A DNA stretch of 54,323 bases. Origin: an uncultured Woeseiaceae bacterium (GTDB lineage: Bacteria > Pseudomonadota > Gammaproteobacteria > Steroidobacterales > Woeseiaceae). How positions within the stretch are numbered: the stretch's first letter is position 1; each line of letters begins with the position of its first letter. The stretch is taken from positions 1-54,323 of the forward strand of contig CABYDR010000004.1 of NCBI GenBank assembly GCA_902517795.1. The letters run 5' to 3'. The notes under the pieces were generated by a model, which saw nothing but the letters and a program-made list of their open reading frames with translations, was not told the DNA's origin and did not search any database. The translations under genes were made by a program, and so were the position numbers. Positions 9,650 to 19,271 of the stretch are shown piece by piece.

Positions 9650-10314
9650 AAAAAATATTTTTCTTGTTGAACGATTTTTCTGAGCTCAACATGCAAGTTT
9701 ATTGCGATAAATATTTGTCTGATTATATTGTTTCTTCGGGTTCAGAACTCCCAAATAATCCTGGTGATTTTTCATTAATTGTTCCTTGGAACTATCAAAA
9801 AGTAATTAGAAATTACCCGTTTAATAATGTCATTATTTTTCACTCATCCGACTTACCAAAAGGCAAAGGTTGGGCTCCAATATTTAATGCCTTTAATAAA
9901 AATTTAAAATATTACGTTATTTCAGCAGTTTTATTAAGTGAACGAGTAGATTCTGGTGCCATTGTTGCTAAGGCAAAATTCAAAATCAAAAATACATACA
10001 CCGCAGAAATCATTAGAAAAATTGATGAAGAAATTGTGTTTATGATGGTAGCTAAAATAGTCGAAAGATTTGATGGCAAAGAATTGACTGGGGTAAAGCA
10101 AAATAGCTTAAATGAAAGTTATTACAATAGACGCTATCCACAAGACAATGAAGTTAATGGAAATGATAGTCTGAATAAATTAATTCATAAATTAAAGGGT
10201 TGTGAAAAAAACCATCCTGCTTTTTTTACTTTTAAAGGAGATGAATTTATTATTTCAATTAAACCAAAAATAATGCCATCATTTCCAGAAGATTTACAGA
10301 TTATATTCCTTTGA
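9646..10314 (+). CDS. Formyltransferase-like protein (methionyl-tRNA formyltransferase N-terminal fold)
   Basis: IFHSSDLPKGKGWAPIFNAF and LLSERVDSGAIVAKAKFKI resemble the HxSxLPxxxGxxP and GxI formyltransferase motifs; YYNRRYPQDNEV tail. Confidence 0.75.
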   Translation: MKKIFFLLNDFSELNMQVYCDKYLSDYIVSSGSELPNNPGDFSLIVPWNYQKVIRNYPFNNVIIFHSSDLPKGKGWAPIFNAFNKNLKYYVISAVLLSERVDSGAIVAKAKFKIKNTYTAEIIRKIDEEIVFMMVAKIVERFDGKELTGVKQNSLNESYYNRRYPQDNEVNGNDSLNKLIHKLKGCEKNHPAFFTFKGDEFIISIKPKIMPSFPEDLQIIFL

Positions 10315-11015
10315 TCCTGAGCGCACATCAACCTGTCTACCTGCCTTGGCTGGGGTTATTCCATAAAATTGTGCTTGCAGATTGTTTTTGTATATTTGAT
10401 ATAGCGCAATACCAAAAAAATGATTTTAATAATAGGAATAAAATAAAGACCGCGAATGGATCGCTACTTTTAACCGTTCCAGTTAATGCAAAAGGTAGGT
10501 TTAACGACCAAATTAAAAATACCAAAATCGCTAACCAACAATGGAAAAGGCAACATTTCAAAGCCATATATTTTAATTATAAAAAAACTCCATTTTTTAA
10601 CAATTATATAGGAGAGTTAGAGGCTATTTATTTGGGCAAGGAATATGAATATCTATCAGATCTTAACACTACGATGCTGAATTTCTTTTTAGAAAAGTTG
10701 GACATAAAAACAAAAATAATAACAGCAAGTGATTATAATTTTGTGGGGCAAAAATCAGATTTGGTATTGAATATGTGTCAAAAGCTTAATGCTGAGAAAA
10801 TTATCTTTGGCGAAAATGGTAAAGATTATGTAGATACAGATTCTTTTAAAAAGAATGGTATTGAAATATTTTTTCAAGAATATTCTCACCCTGAATATAA
10901 ACAATGTTTTCAAAAAGAAGGGTTTCTCTCTCATCTATCAATTATTGATCTGTTATTTAATGAAGGTGATCGGTCAAAAGATATTATTATGAGTGGAAAT
11001 CTGAAGAAAGTTTAA
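10311..11015 (+). CDS. WbqC family protein (TTG start)
   Basis: ILSAHQPVYLPWLGLFHKI hallmark N-terminus of the WbqC family. Confidence 0.88.
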   Translation: MILSAHQPVYLPWLGLFHKIVLADCFCIFDIAQYQKNDFNNRNKIKTANGSLLLTVPVNAKGRFNDQIKNTKIANQQWKRQHFKAIYFNYKKTPFFNNYIGELEAIYLGKEYEYLSDLNTTMLNFFLEKLDIKTKIITASDYNFVGQKSDLVLNMCQKLNAEKIIFGENGKDYVDTDSFKKNGIEIFFQEYSHPEYKQCFQKEGFLSHLSIIDLLFNEGDRSKDIIMSGNLKKV

Positions 11016-11034
11016 AAATAAGGGATTGTAAGAG

Positions 11035-11694
11035 ATGGGATTTTCAAATGAATGGGATGATAAGTATCAGGATAATACTCATATGAGTGTTTGGCCTTGG
11101 ACTAACCTGGTTAGCTTGGTTATGCGAAACAAGCCCCAAAAAAGAAATTTTAAGATCTTGGAATTAGGCTGTGGAGCGGGTGCAAATATTCCTTTTTTTG
11201 TTTCACTTGAGGCTGATTATTATTCAGTAGAGGGAAGTAAAACTATTGTTGACAAGTTACATCATAGATTTCCTTACTTAAAAGATAATATAATGATTGG
11301 TGATTTTACGGATTTCATCCCAGAGACTCAGTTTGACTTAATAGTTGATAGGGCTTCGTTAACATGTAATCACGAAGAATCAATCATTAAAAGTTTAAAA
11401 AAATGCCATGAAAGGTTAAATGTAGGCGGTAAATATATTGGAGTGGATTGGTTTTCTACTCACCATTCTGATTATAAAAAAGGAATTCAAGCTGAAGATG
11501 TTTGGACTAGAAAGGACATGGTCGGGAGTGGCTTTGAAGGTACGGGCAGAGCTCATTTTTCTGATCAAAATCATTTGATGGAGCTTTTTAAAGCATTTGA
11601 GGTCAAAAGCCTGTCTCATTCAGTTTTGACTGAAAAGATTCCTACTTTGAATACTACCGTAGCCACTTGGAACTTTGTTATGGAGAAGGTATGA
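11035..11694 (+). CDS. Class I SAM-dependent methyltransferase
   Basis: KILELGCGAGANIPFF motif I. Confidence 0.8.
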   Translation: MGFSNEWDDKYQDNTHMSVWPWTNLVSLVMRNKPQKRNFKILELGCGAGANIPFFVSLEADYYSVEGSKTIVDKLHHRFPYLKDNIMIGDFTDFIPETQFDLIVDRASLTCNHEESIIKSLKKCHERLNVGGKYIGVDWFSTHHSDYKKGIQAEDVWTRKDMVGSGFEGTGRAHFSDQNHLMELFKAFEVKSLSHSVLTEKIPTLNTTVATWNFVMEKV

Positions 11695-12347
11695 GTAAAA
11701 TATTAGTTGTTGCCGCTCATCCTGACGATGAAGTTTTAGGGTGTGGGGCAACTATTGCCAGACACATACATAATGGTGACAAGGTTCAGGTTGTTTTTTT
11801 GGCAGATGGTTTTGGATCTCGAAATAATGGCTCTGATAGAGATGCTTCGGCAGAAGAAGCTTCCGAACTTTTAGGTTGTGAGCCGCCAATTTTCCTAAAC
11901 TTTCCTGATAATCAGTTGGATAGTGTTCCACTGCTTAACATAGTTAAAGAACTTGAGGAGGTAATTAGTGATTTTTTGCCAAGCATTATTTATACCCATC
12001 ATTATGGTGATTTAAATATTGATCATCAAGTAACACACAGGGCAGTTATGACAGCTTGCCGACCGCAACCTAACTTTAGTGTTAAAGAAATCTATACTTT
12101 TGAAATATTGTCAGCTACCCATTGGCAGTCAGTGAGTATGGGTGGCCTATTTTCCCCAAATTATTTTGTTGATGTTAGTGATTTTATAAATAAAAAAATA
12201 GACGCACTGCGTTGTTATGCGAGTGAAATGAGAAAGTATCCTCACGCTCGTTCGTATGAAGCACTGAAAAGTTTGTCAAAGTACAGAGGGAGTTCAGTAG
12301 GTGTAAAGGATGCTGAAGCTTTTTGTATTGAAAGATTAATAAATTAA
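11691..12347 (+). CDS. PIG-L family N-deacetylase
   Basis: ILVVAAHPDDEVLGCGATIARH; YTHHYGDLNIDHQ metal-binding motif; ATG at 11691 overlaps the methyltransferase stop. Confidence 0.9.
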   Translation: MSKILVVAAHPDDEVLGCGATIARHIHNGDKVQVVFLADGFGSRNNGSDRDASAEEASELLGCEPPIFLNFPDNQLDSVPLLNIVKELEEVISDFLPSIIYTHHYGDLNIDHQVTHRAVMTACRPQPNFSVKEIYTFEILSATHWQSVSMGGLFSPNYFVDVSDFINKKIDALRCYASEMRKYPHARSYEALKSLSKYRGSSVGVKDAEAFCIERLIN

Positions 12348-12348
12348 A

Positions 12349-14145
12349 TTGAAAACACTTGTAACAACCGCATCTAAAGACATTTGGAGGGAAGATAATA
12401 ATGTCATATTCCTTGGTGAATGGTGCAAACAATATAACGAAAAAGCTAATTGGAATAGTAAAGATAATGACACGTTACCATACCATTGGGACGACAAACA
12501 GAAACTTTCAAAAGACTATGATTACCTGGGAGATTTGTATGAAGTAATTCTTTCTAAGTTATCTTTCAAATTAAATGAAATTCATGATGTTAAATTCACG
12601 CAAAGATATTGGAGAATTGTATTAGGACCGTGGCTATCTTCTTATGTAGCTGCTGTCTGGGATAGGTGGGAAAATATCAACAAAGCCATTGCTATGAAAG
12701 AACCCATGAAGACTATTATTCCCGATAATAGCCAAACCACAAGAGTTGTAGCAAATAACTATTTGTCTGCGATTAGAATAATGGCAAGCAGTGATAACTG
12801 GAATTATTTATTGTACTGCAGTATCTTAAGGTGGCAGAACAATTCTAATATCACGCTAATAGAAAAACCCTTGGATTCATTAGAAGTGGCAAGTCCTCAT
12901 AATGTAACTAAGCAGAGTAAAAGTCCTTTATACAAAATCGTAAATTTAATAGATTTTGCTCTAAATAAGTTGTGGTTTACCGGTGATTATCAGTGTGTTC
13001 ATTACAAGAGTTATCTATCACCTATTTCACTGATAAAACTCTCACTCAGACTTCGTCAACCTATTAGGATTTTTTCTGAGTTTGAAAGAGAAGCTGTATA
13101 TTCTAATGTAACTTCCGATCATCGTAATGATAAATTTTGGTTTAGGGTTAAGGGCGACTTTGAGGAGTTTCTATGTCAACAGATTAATAAGGACATACCC
13201 AGAGCATATCTAGAAGATTTTGAAAATATCCGAAATATTTTGAAAGGGTTTAATTACACATCAAAAGCAAAATTGATTATGACAGCCAATGCCCATTATC
13301 ATAATGAAATTTTTAAAGTTTGGACTGCAGGTATGGTAGAGCAGGGCTCAAGGTTAGTTATAGCGGCTCATGGTGGCGCAATGCGTGTTAAGTTTGATAC
13401 ATTTGGACACGAGGAAGATATTAGCGATTATAAAACGACATGGCACGAACCAGTTCATACTAAGCACATCCAGCTATCACCTAATAAGTTTATTAGTAAA
13501 AATATATATTCTGGTAAGGGAGAGAATATAACTTTGATTGGGTTAGATACTTATAGATATGCTAATAGATTTCCAACAGCTCCCATAAGCTCTACTTTTT
13601 TAGTAGATTTTCGACAAAAGGTTGAGTTTATTAAGTTAGTTAAGGGAATAGGTCTAAAAAACTTAGTAGTCAGGCCTTATGCTAATCCATGGGGCTGGGC
13701 AAGTAGAGAGCGTTATAGTGACGAGTTTGGACAGGAAATTATTTCTAATATAAAGTCTATAAAAGAAGAACTATTGAACTCTAAAATTGTAATTTGTAGC
13801 TATCCCCAATCTACATTCTCTGAGGCTATGCATATAGGAGTTCCCACTTTGCTAATGTATGTTGAGAAAACGTGGACATTGCATGATAATTTTCTTCCCT
13901 TGTTAGAAGAAATGAGACGAGTGGGGATTTTCCATGCGAGCGCAGAATCAGCTGCGGCTCATATCAAGAAGATACATGAGGATCCTTTAAAATGGTGGAA
14001 TGAAGAAGACACAAAAACAGTACGGTCAATGTTTGATCGAATTTGTGGGGCACCGGCTAAAGATATAAAGATAGATAAGGAGTGGGGCGAATTTTTCACA
14101 AAGATATTGGATCAATCTAGGACCATAACAATAGAACCCCAATAA
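12349..14145 (+). CDS. LIC12162-type putative transferase (surface carbohydrate biosynthesis; TTG start)
   Basis: TTASKDIWREDNNVIFLGEWCK and YHWDDKQKLSKDYDYLGDLYEVILSKLS match the LIC12162-type N-terminus. Confidence 0.75.
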   Translation: MKTLVTTASKDIWREDNNVIFLGEWCKQYNEKANWNSKDNDTLPYHWDDKQKLSKDYDYLGDLYEVILSKLSFKLNEIHDVKFTQRYWRIVLGPWLSSYVAAVWDRWENINKAIAMKEPMKTIIPDNSQTTRVVANNYLSAIRIMASSDNWNYLLYCSILRWQNNSNITLIEKPLDSLEVASPHNVTKQSKSPLYKIVNLIDFALNKLWFTGDYQCVHYKSYLSPISLIKLSLRLRQPIRIFSEFEREAVYSNVTSDHRNDKFWFRVKGDFEEFLCQQINKDIPRAYLEDFENIRNILKGFNYTSKAKLIMTANAHYHNEIFKVWTAGMVEQGSRLVIAAHGGAMRVKFDTFGHEEDISDYKTTWHEPVHTKHIQLSPNKFISKNIYSGKGENITLIGLDTYRYANRFPTAPISSTFLVDFRQKVEFIKLVKGIGLKNLVVRPYANPWGWASRERYSDEFGQEIISNIKSIKEELLNSKIVICSYPQSTFSEAMHIGVPTLLMYVEKTWTLHDNFLPLLEEMRRVGIFHASAESAAAHIKKIHEDPLKWWNEEDTKTVRSMFDRICGAPAKDIKIDKEWGEFFTKILDQSRTITIEPQ

Positions 14146-14230
14146 AATAGCAAACAATTTGGGGAAAAAGTGAAGCTTTGTCTCTGCTAGGTGGGCCCCA
14201 TAAGGTAATTCGAATGAACATAACAATTAG

Positions 14231-15226
14231 ATGCAAAAAATTATGAAAAAAGTATTAATAACTACAGTTCCATTTGCTAATAAAAACCGACTACCACTGG
14301 AGTTGCTTGAAGATGCTGGCATTGAATACTTAATAAACCCTTTAAACAAGAAGCTGACAGAGGACGAGTTACTGGAAATAGTAGCTGATTTTGATGTCAT
14401 TATTGCTGGCACAGAGCAAATTACCTCTAAAGTGATGAATCGTGCAACTAATTTGAAAATGATCTCGCGTGTAGGTATGGGTTTGGATAGTGTTGATCTA
14501 TCAGCTGCTGGTAAGCTTGGGATAAAAGTTAGTTTCACCCCAGATGCGCCTGCTCCAGCTGTTGCAGAGTTGACAGTTGGTTTGATGCTCTCACTCCTGC
14601 GCTCTACTCATGTTGCCAACGCAGAGCTGCATCGTGGTGAATGGGTTAGACATTTTGGAAGACGTATTCCTGAAATAACTATTGGAATCATTGGTGTTGG
14701 ACGTATTGGACAGCGTGTATTGAGGCGTTTAAGTGGCTTTGGAAACCCCCGGATTTTACTTAATGATTTAAATCCAGACGACAGGTTTATACCTCAGACA
14801 AACTTGGTATGGACAGATAAAGAAGAAATTTATAAACAGGCAGATATTATTAGCTTACATCTGCCCTTGACTAAACAAACAAAAAATATGATTCGTGCTG
14901 AACATATTGCCCTCATGAAGCCAGATGCAATCCTTATAAACACGGCACGTGGAGGTATTATTAATGAGTCCGATTTAGCTAATGCGCTCAACGCTGGGCA
15001 TTTACATGGTGCTGCAATTGACGTCTTTGAGAATGAGCCTTATACGGGACCACTAGCGGACATAGAGCGATGCATCCTCACATCACATATGGGTTCGATG
15101 ACGGTTGATTGTCGAACTCTTATGGAAATTGAGGCTACAGAGGAGGCTGTGAGGTTCTTGAGAGGTCTTTCTCTTGAAAGGGAAGTTCCAGAAGAAGAGT
15201 ATGAATTCCAAAAGGGTGGATTATGA
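14231..15226 (+). CDS. D-isomer-specific 2-hydroxyacid / phosphoglycerate dehydrogenase-like protein
   Basis: GIIGVGRIGQRVLRRL NAD site; INTARGGIINESDLANAL; GAAIDVFENEP. Confidence 0.88.
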   Translation: MQKIMKKVLITTVPFANKNRLPLELLEDAGIEYLINPLNKKLTEDELLEIVADFDVIIAGTEQITSKVMNRATNLKMISRVGMGLDSVDLSAAGKLGIKVSFTPDAPAPAVAELTVGLMLSLLRSTHVANAELHRGEWVRHFGRRIPEITIGIIGVGRIGQRVLRRLSGFGNPRILLNDLNPDDRFIPQTNLVWTDKEEIYKQADIISLHLPLTKQTKNMIRAEHIALMKPDAILINTARGGIINESDLANALNAGHLHGAAIDVFENEPYTGPLADIERCILTSHMGSMTVDCRTLMEIEATEEAVRFLRGLSLEREVPEEEYEFQKGGL

Positions 15227-16098
15227 ATAAGGTTTTAGTAATTGGAGGCTCAGGGTTTATGGGGAGTCACACAGCAGATTTACTCAGTGATAATGGATAC
15301 GTCGTTACTATTTTAGATAAAGTGAAATCTCCTTGGTTGCGTGATGATCAGACTATGCTGGTTGGTGATGCCATGGACTCAAATGTTTTGATATCAGCGA
15401 TGAATAAGATTGATTACGTATTCTACTTTGCAGGCATTGCCGATATTGCAGAAGCAAAAGTGAACCCTTATAAAACTATTGAAGTAAATATTATGGGGCT
15501 GACAAAAGCTCTAGAGGCAGGAGTAAAAAATAATATTGCAAAATTTATTTATGCTTCTACTATGTATGTTTATAGTGCTCAAGGTTCTTTTTATAGAGCA
15601 AGCAAGCAAGCCGCAGAGGCCATTATCGAGGCTTATCATGAAAACTATGAACTAAGCTTTGTATTATTGAGGTATGGGTCTTTATATGGGCCAAGATCCC
15701 AAAATTGGAATGGTATTAAAGGATTTGCGCGACAGGTTGTGAACCATGGTGCCATAGAATATCCAGGGAATGGCTCAGAAATTAGAGAATATATCCATGT
15801 CCTAGATGCAGCAAAACTTAGCATTAGAGCGTTGCATGATGATTATAAAAATAAAGCGATTACAATCACAGGCAATCAGTCTATGAGAGTGGCTGATATG
15901 TTCTCAATGCTTTTTGAAATTGCAGGAAAAGAACTCAATGTCAAATACTTAGACGAGCAACAAGGGTCAAGTCATTATGGCCTTACTCCCTATAGGTATA
16001 CCCCTAAGACGGCACAAAAAATAATCCCCAATCAGTTTGTTGACCTGGGACAAGGACTACTTGATATTGTAGAAGAAATTCATAATGATCAGCACTGA
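15223..16098 (+). CDS. NAD-dependent epimerase/dehydratase
   Basis: VLVIGGSGFMGSHTADLL; YRASKQAAE catalytic YxxxK. Confidence 0.85.
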   Translation: MNKVLVIGGSGFMGSHTADLLSDNGYVVTILDKVKSPWLRDDQTMLVGDAMDSNVLISAMNKIDYVFYFAGIADIAEAKVNPYKTIEVNIMGLTKALEAGVKNNIAKFIYASTMYVYSAQGSFYRASKQAAEAIIEAYHENYELSFVLLRYGSLYGPRSQNWNGIKGFARQVVNHGAIEYPGNGSEIREYIHVLDAAKLSIRALHDDYKNKAITITGNQSMRVADMFSMLFEIAGKELNVKYLDEQQGSSHYGLTPYRYTPKTAQKIIPNQFVDLGQGLLDIVEEIHNDQH

Positions 16099-16720
16099 AA
16101 AATATGATTTGATATTTTGGGACTTTGATGGAGTGATCAAAGAGTCAGTGTCTGTAAAGACAGATGCATATGTAAAATTATTTAAGCCCCATGGAAGCGA
16201 TGTTTGCAAACAAGTTAAAAATCATCATCTTGCGAATGGTGGTATGTCAAGATTTGATAAGATTCCATTATATCTAAAATGGGTTGGCTTAGAGCAGAAT
16301 GATGCAGAAGTTCAAAATTATTGTGATAAATTTAGCAGAATCGTAAAAGACAAAGTTATCGCTTCTGAATGGGTTCCTGGGGTTCAGGATTTTCTTCAAA
16401 GTAATAAAGAAAAATATATATTCATAATGGTTTCAGCTACACCTCAGAACGAGATAGAAGAAATATGTAAGAAGCTTAACCTCGATTGGGTTTTTTTGAA
16501 AATATATGGATCACCTGCATCAAAGTCAAAATCGATAAAGATCAGCATGTTCCATTATGAGGTTGATGCATCGTCTTGTGTCATGATAGGCGATGCTCAG
16601 GCGGATATTGATGCGGCACAGGATAACGATATTGATTTTATTTTTCGTAGGCATAGTGAAAATTTGAAATTAAATATTAATACTAATATCCAAACTATTG
16701 AGAATTTTAATGAGTTATAA
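16085..16720 (+). CDS. HAD-superfamily hydrolase
   Basis: IFWDFDGVIKES motif I; VMIGDAQADIDAA motif III/IV. Confidence 0.85.
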   Translation: MISTEKYDLIFWDFDGVIKESVSVKTDAYVKLFKPHGSDVCKQVKNHHLANGGMSRFDKIPLYLKWVGLEQNDAEVQNYCDKFSRIVKDKVIASEWVPGVQDFLQSNKEKYIFIMVSATPQNEIEEICKKLNLDWVFLKIYGSPASKSKSIKISMFHYEVDASSCVMIGDAQADIDAAQDNDIDFIFRRHSENLKLNINTNIQTIENFNEL

Positions 16721-18185
16721 AAATTTAAGTTTATTAGACTATTCGCATGATCGAACACTCCCATTCAAAGATGCAGCTGATGAATTGTTTAATGTTATTA
16801 ACATATATACTGAACACGATGATGTTTTAACTTTTTATAAATATTTTGAAAATGTATATAAATTACCAAAACCTGTCGTTCAACAGAGATTAAGGCAGCA
16901 TATTGCTCGTTCGTATTCGGAAAAAGATGCAGCGTTTAGATCTAGGTTAAAAATTAAAAATATTCCTAAATATTTAATACAGTATGGCGTTTTAATATAT
17001 GCTTTAATTTTTGCAAAAAAAAGACGAAAAATAAAAGTTTTTAAGTTAATCATCGATGATATCTGTAGCGTAATTGAATTTCGAAGATGGAAAAAACTGA
17101 TTGATGTTGTTGGTAAAGACCAAGTTTTGTGCAGGACGGATGAATGCGCTATTGATGAAGACTTTTCTGCTTGCTCTGTGTTCAACGATCATAAATTCCA
17201 AAACATAAATATATTAGACCTTTTAAAGTCTATAGCAAATGAATTCTTCATTGGCATTTGGGTAGTTCTTAAGGTGTCTTTAAAGACTAAAGTAAACCTA
17301 TTCCCCATTGGATTGAGAATAATCTATAGCTATCTGACCTATAAATCGTTTTTTGAAACCAATTCTGCTTTATATATGATTCAAGAAAGACATTATAATA
17401 CTGATGCTGTAAAAAATTATATGTTTAAAAAGGCTGGGGGGGAACGAACTGCCACTATTCAAAAAGGTATTTTCCAAAGAGATTCAGATTTTTTTTATAT
17501 GGATATCGATGTTTTTTATACTCTTGGAGAGTCTGGGGTTGATGAGTTTTCAGAATATGGTGGGCGTGTAGGGAGCATAGTCCCAGTTGGGTCAATGTTT
17601 ATGGAATACTATTGGTTTTCTAATATTCCTTCCAATTTAAAGCAGGAGTACGATGTTCTGTATCTTGGATTTAATTTTTCGGATAAAATGGATTCGTATG
17701 ATGGGTTCTTAGACGATTACTATTCAACATTCAGGTGGTTAGTTCAACTGAAAAAAGAGAATCCTGATTATAAAATTGGCATCGCTCATCATTCAAGGGC
17801 GAAGATTCCAGACCCCGCTGAGGCTGCTATTCTATTTGATAGTGGTGTTGAGACTGTACAGAAATTAACAGGTAGTTATGCGCTCGCTTTTTCATCACGG
17901 TATACAGTTACTTATGGGTCGACTATAGCTTATGAATTGAGTGCCCATAATATGACAACATATTTTCTGGATCCTCGGCGTCAGTGCACATTCCTTCCAG
18001 TTGAAAATGTGAGTCATATAGACCGGCTTCGATTGACCACATACGAAAGCTTCGCCAGTTCTGTAAAAGCAGCGCTATCAGGAAATGGGAGATCATCACT
18101 TACGCAAGAGCAGAAGGCTCACTTGTGTTTAGAAAGTTCTAATGTTTCAGAAAGAATTTTTAAGACATTAGGTTCAAATGTATGA
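16710..18185 (+). CDS. Uncharacterised surface-carbohydrate protein, possible GT-B-type glycosyltransferase
   Basis: Long ORF (MSYKNLSLLDYSHDR...) with a C-terminal TVTYGSTIAYELSAHNMTTYFLDP segment resembling GT-B donor-site regions; no family recognised with certainty. Confidence 0.55.
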   Translation: MSYKNLSLLDYSHDRTLPFKDAADELFNVINIYTEHDDVLTFYKYFENVYKLPKPVVQQRLRQHIARSYSEKDAAFRSRLKIKNIPKYLIQYGVLIYALIFAKKRRKIKVFKLIIDDICSVIEFRRWKKLIDVVGKDQVLCRTDECAIDEDFSACSVFNDHKFQNINILDLLKSIANEFFIGIWVVLKVSLKTKVNLFPIGLRIIYSYLTYKSFFETNSALYMIQERHYNTDAVKNYMFKKAGGERTATIQKGIFQRDSDFFYMDIDVFYTLGESGVDEFSEYGGRVGSIVPVGSMFMEYYWFSNIPSNLKQEYDVLYLGFNFSDKMDSYDGFLDDYYSTFRWLVQLKKENPDYKIGIAHHSRAKIPDPAEAAILFDSGVETVQKLTGSYALAFSSRYTVTYGSTIAYELSAHNMTTYFLDPRRQCTFLPVENVSHIDRLRLTTYESFASSVKAALSGNGRSSLTQEQKAHLCLESSNVSERIFKTLGSNV

Positions 18186-18853
18186 TCCATGGGGGTAAAA
18201 TTACAGCTCTAATTGCGGTAAAGGCTAATTCAGATAGGGTGGAAAATAAAAATATTAGGCCGTTTGCAGATAGTAATTTGTTAGAAATTAAATTAAGGCA
18301 ACTTCAATCATTGGATATTTTCGATGAAGTGATTGTGTCGTCAGAAAGTGATGTAGTTCTATCAATGTGTGAGTCATTCAATGTTACAACTCATAAGCGA
18401 GACAGTTTCTACGCTACTTCTGAAGTTCCAATGAGCGATGTTTATGAGTATTTGGCAAAAATTGTGAGAACAGAATACATTGCTTGGATACCAGTGACAA
18501 ATCCATTAGTTGATGGTCAAATTTATAAAAACGCTGTAACTTCTTTTAAGTCGATGGACCATAATGTCCACGACTCATTACTGAGTGTAAGTAGTGTTCA
18601 GGAATATTTATATTATAACGATATACCGTTAAACTTCACTCTTGATCCATGGCAAAGATCTCAAGATCTGGTAGGGACTTGCGCAATTAATTTCGCTATT
18701 AATATTTTAAGTAAGAAAAATATGATTGACCTCAGGTCCACTGTTGGGAGGAAACCCTATTTTTTTAATATAGACAAATGCACAGCTATAGATATTGACT
18801 ATATGGAGGATTTTATCCTCGCAGAAATCTTATATAAATTAAAGAGAGACTGA
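18182..18853 (+). CDS. Acylneuraminate-type cytidylyltransferase family protein
   Basis: ITALIAVKANSDRVENKNIRPFADSNLLEIKLRQL resembles a divergent CMP-NulO synthetase N-terminus. Confidence 0.75.
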   Translation: MIHGGKITALIAVKANSDRVENKNIRPFADSNLLEIKLRQLQSLDIFDEVIVSSESDVVLSMCESFNVTTHKRDSFYATSEVPMSDVYEYLAKIVRTEYIAWIPVTNPLVDGQIYKNAVTSFKSMDHNVHDSLLSVSSVQEYLYYNDIPLNFTLDPWQRSQDLVGTCAINFAINILSKKNMIDLRSTVGRKPYFFNIDKCTAIDIDYMEDFILAEILYKLKRD

Positions 18854-18854
18854 T

Positions 18855-19271
18855 ATGATTCGTGACGACGACGTAAAAAATGTTTTGCAACAGGATGGTG
18901 TAGATTTGATAGATTTGCACTCATTTGAAAATAATACCTGTACATCAATTGAAGAAGTTAAAGAAAAATTTGGAGATGCTTCATGGGCGACTCGAATTGT
19001 CTATAACGAAAGGTTTGGTGGCGTTTTGATTAGGCAGTTTCCGGGTAGTGGAAATAGAATGCATTATCATCCAGATGCAGATGAATGCTGGGTCATACTT
19101 GAAGGTGAATGGGATTGGTTTATAGAGGGAAAAGGCACTCAACGAGTAGAACAAAATGACATTGTTTTGGTACAAAGCAATACTAGGCATCAAATAACTT
19201 GTGTTGGCGATAAGCCTGGCATTAGGTTTGCCATTACGAAGCCAGATGTGGAACATATATATGATGAGTAG
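18855..19271 (+). CDS. Cupin-domain protein
   Basis: MHYHPDADECWVILEGEWDWFIEGKG ... NTRHQITCVGD cupin motifs. Confidence 0.85.
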   Translation: MIRDDDVKNVLQQDGVDLIDLHSFENNTCTSIEEVKEKFGDASWATRIVYNERFGGVLIRQFPGSGNRMHYHPDADECWVILEGEWDWFIEGKGTQRVEQNDIVLVQSNTRHQITCVGDKPGIRFAITKPDVEHIYDE

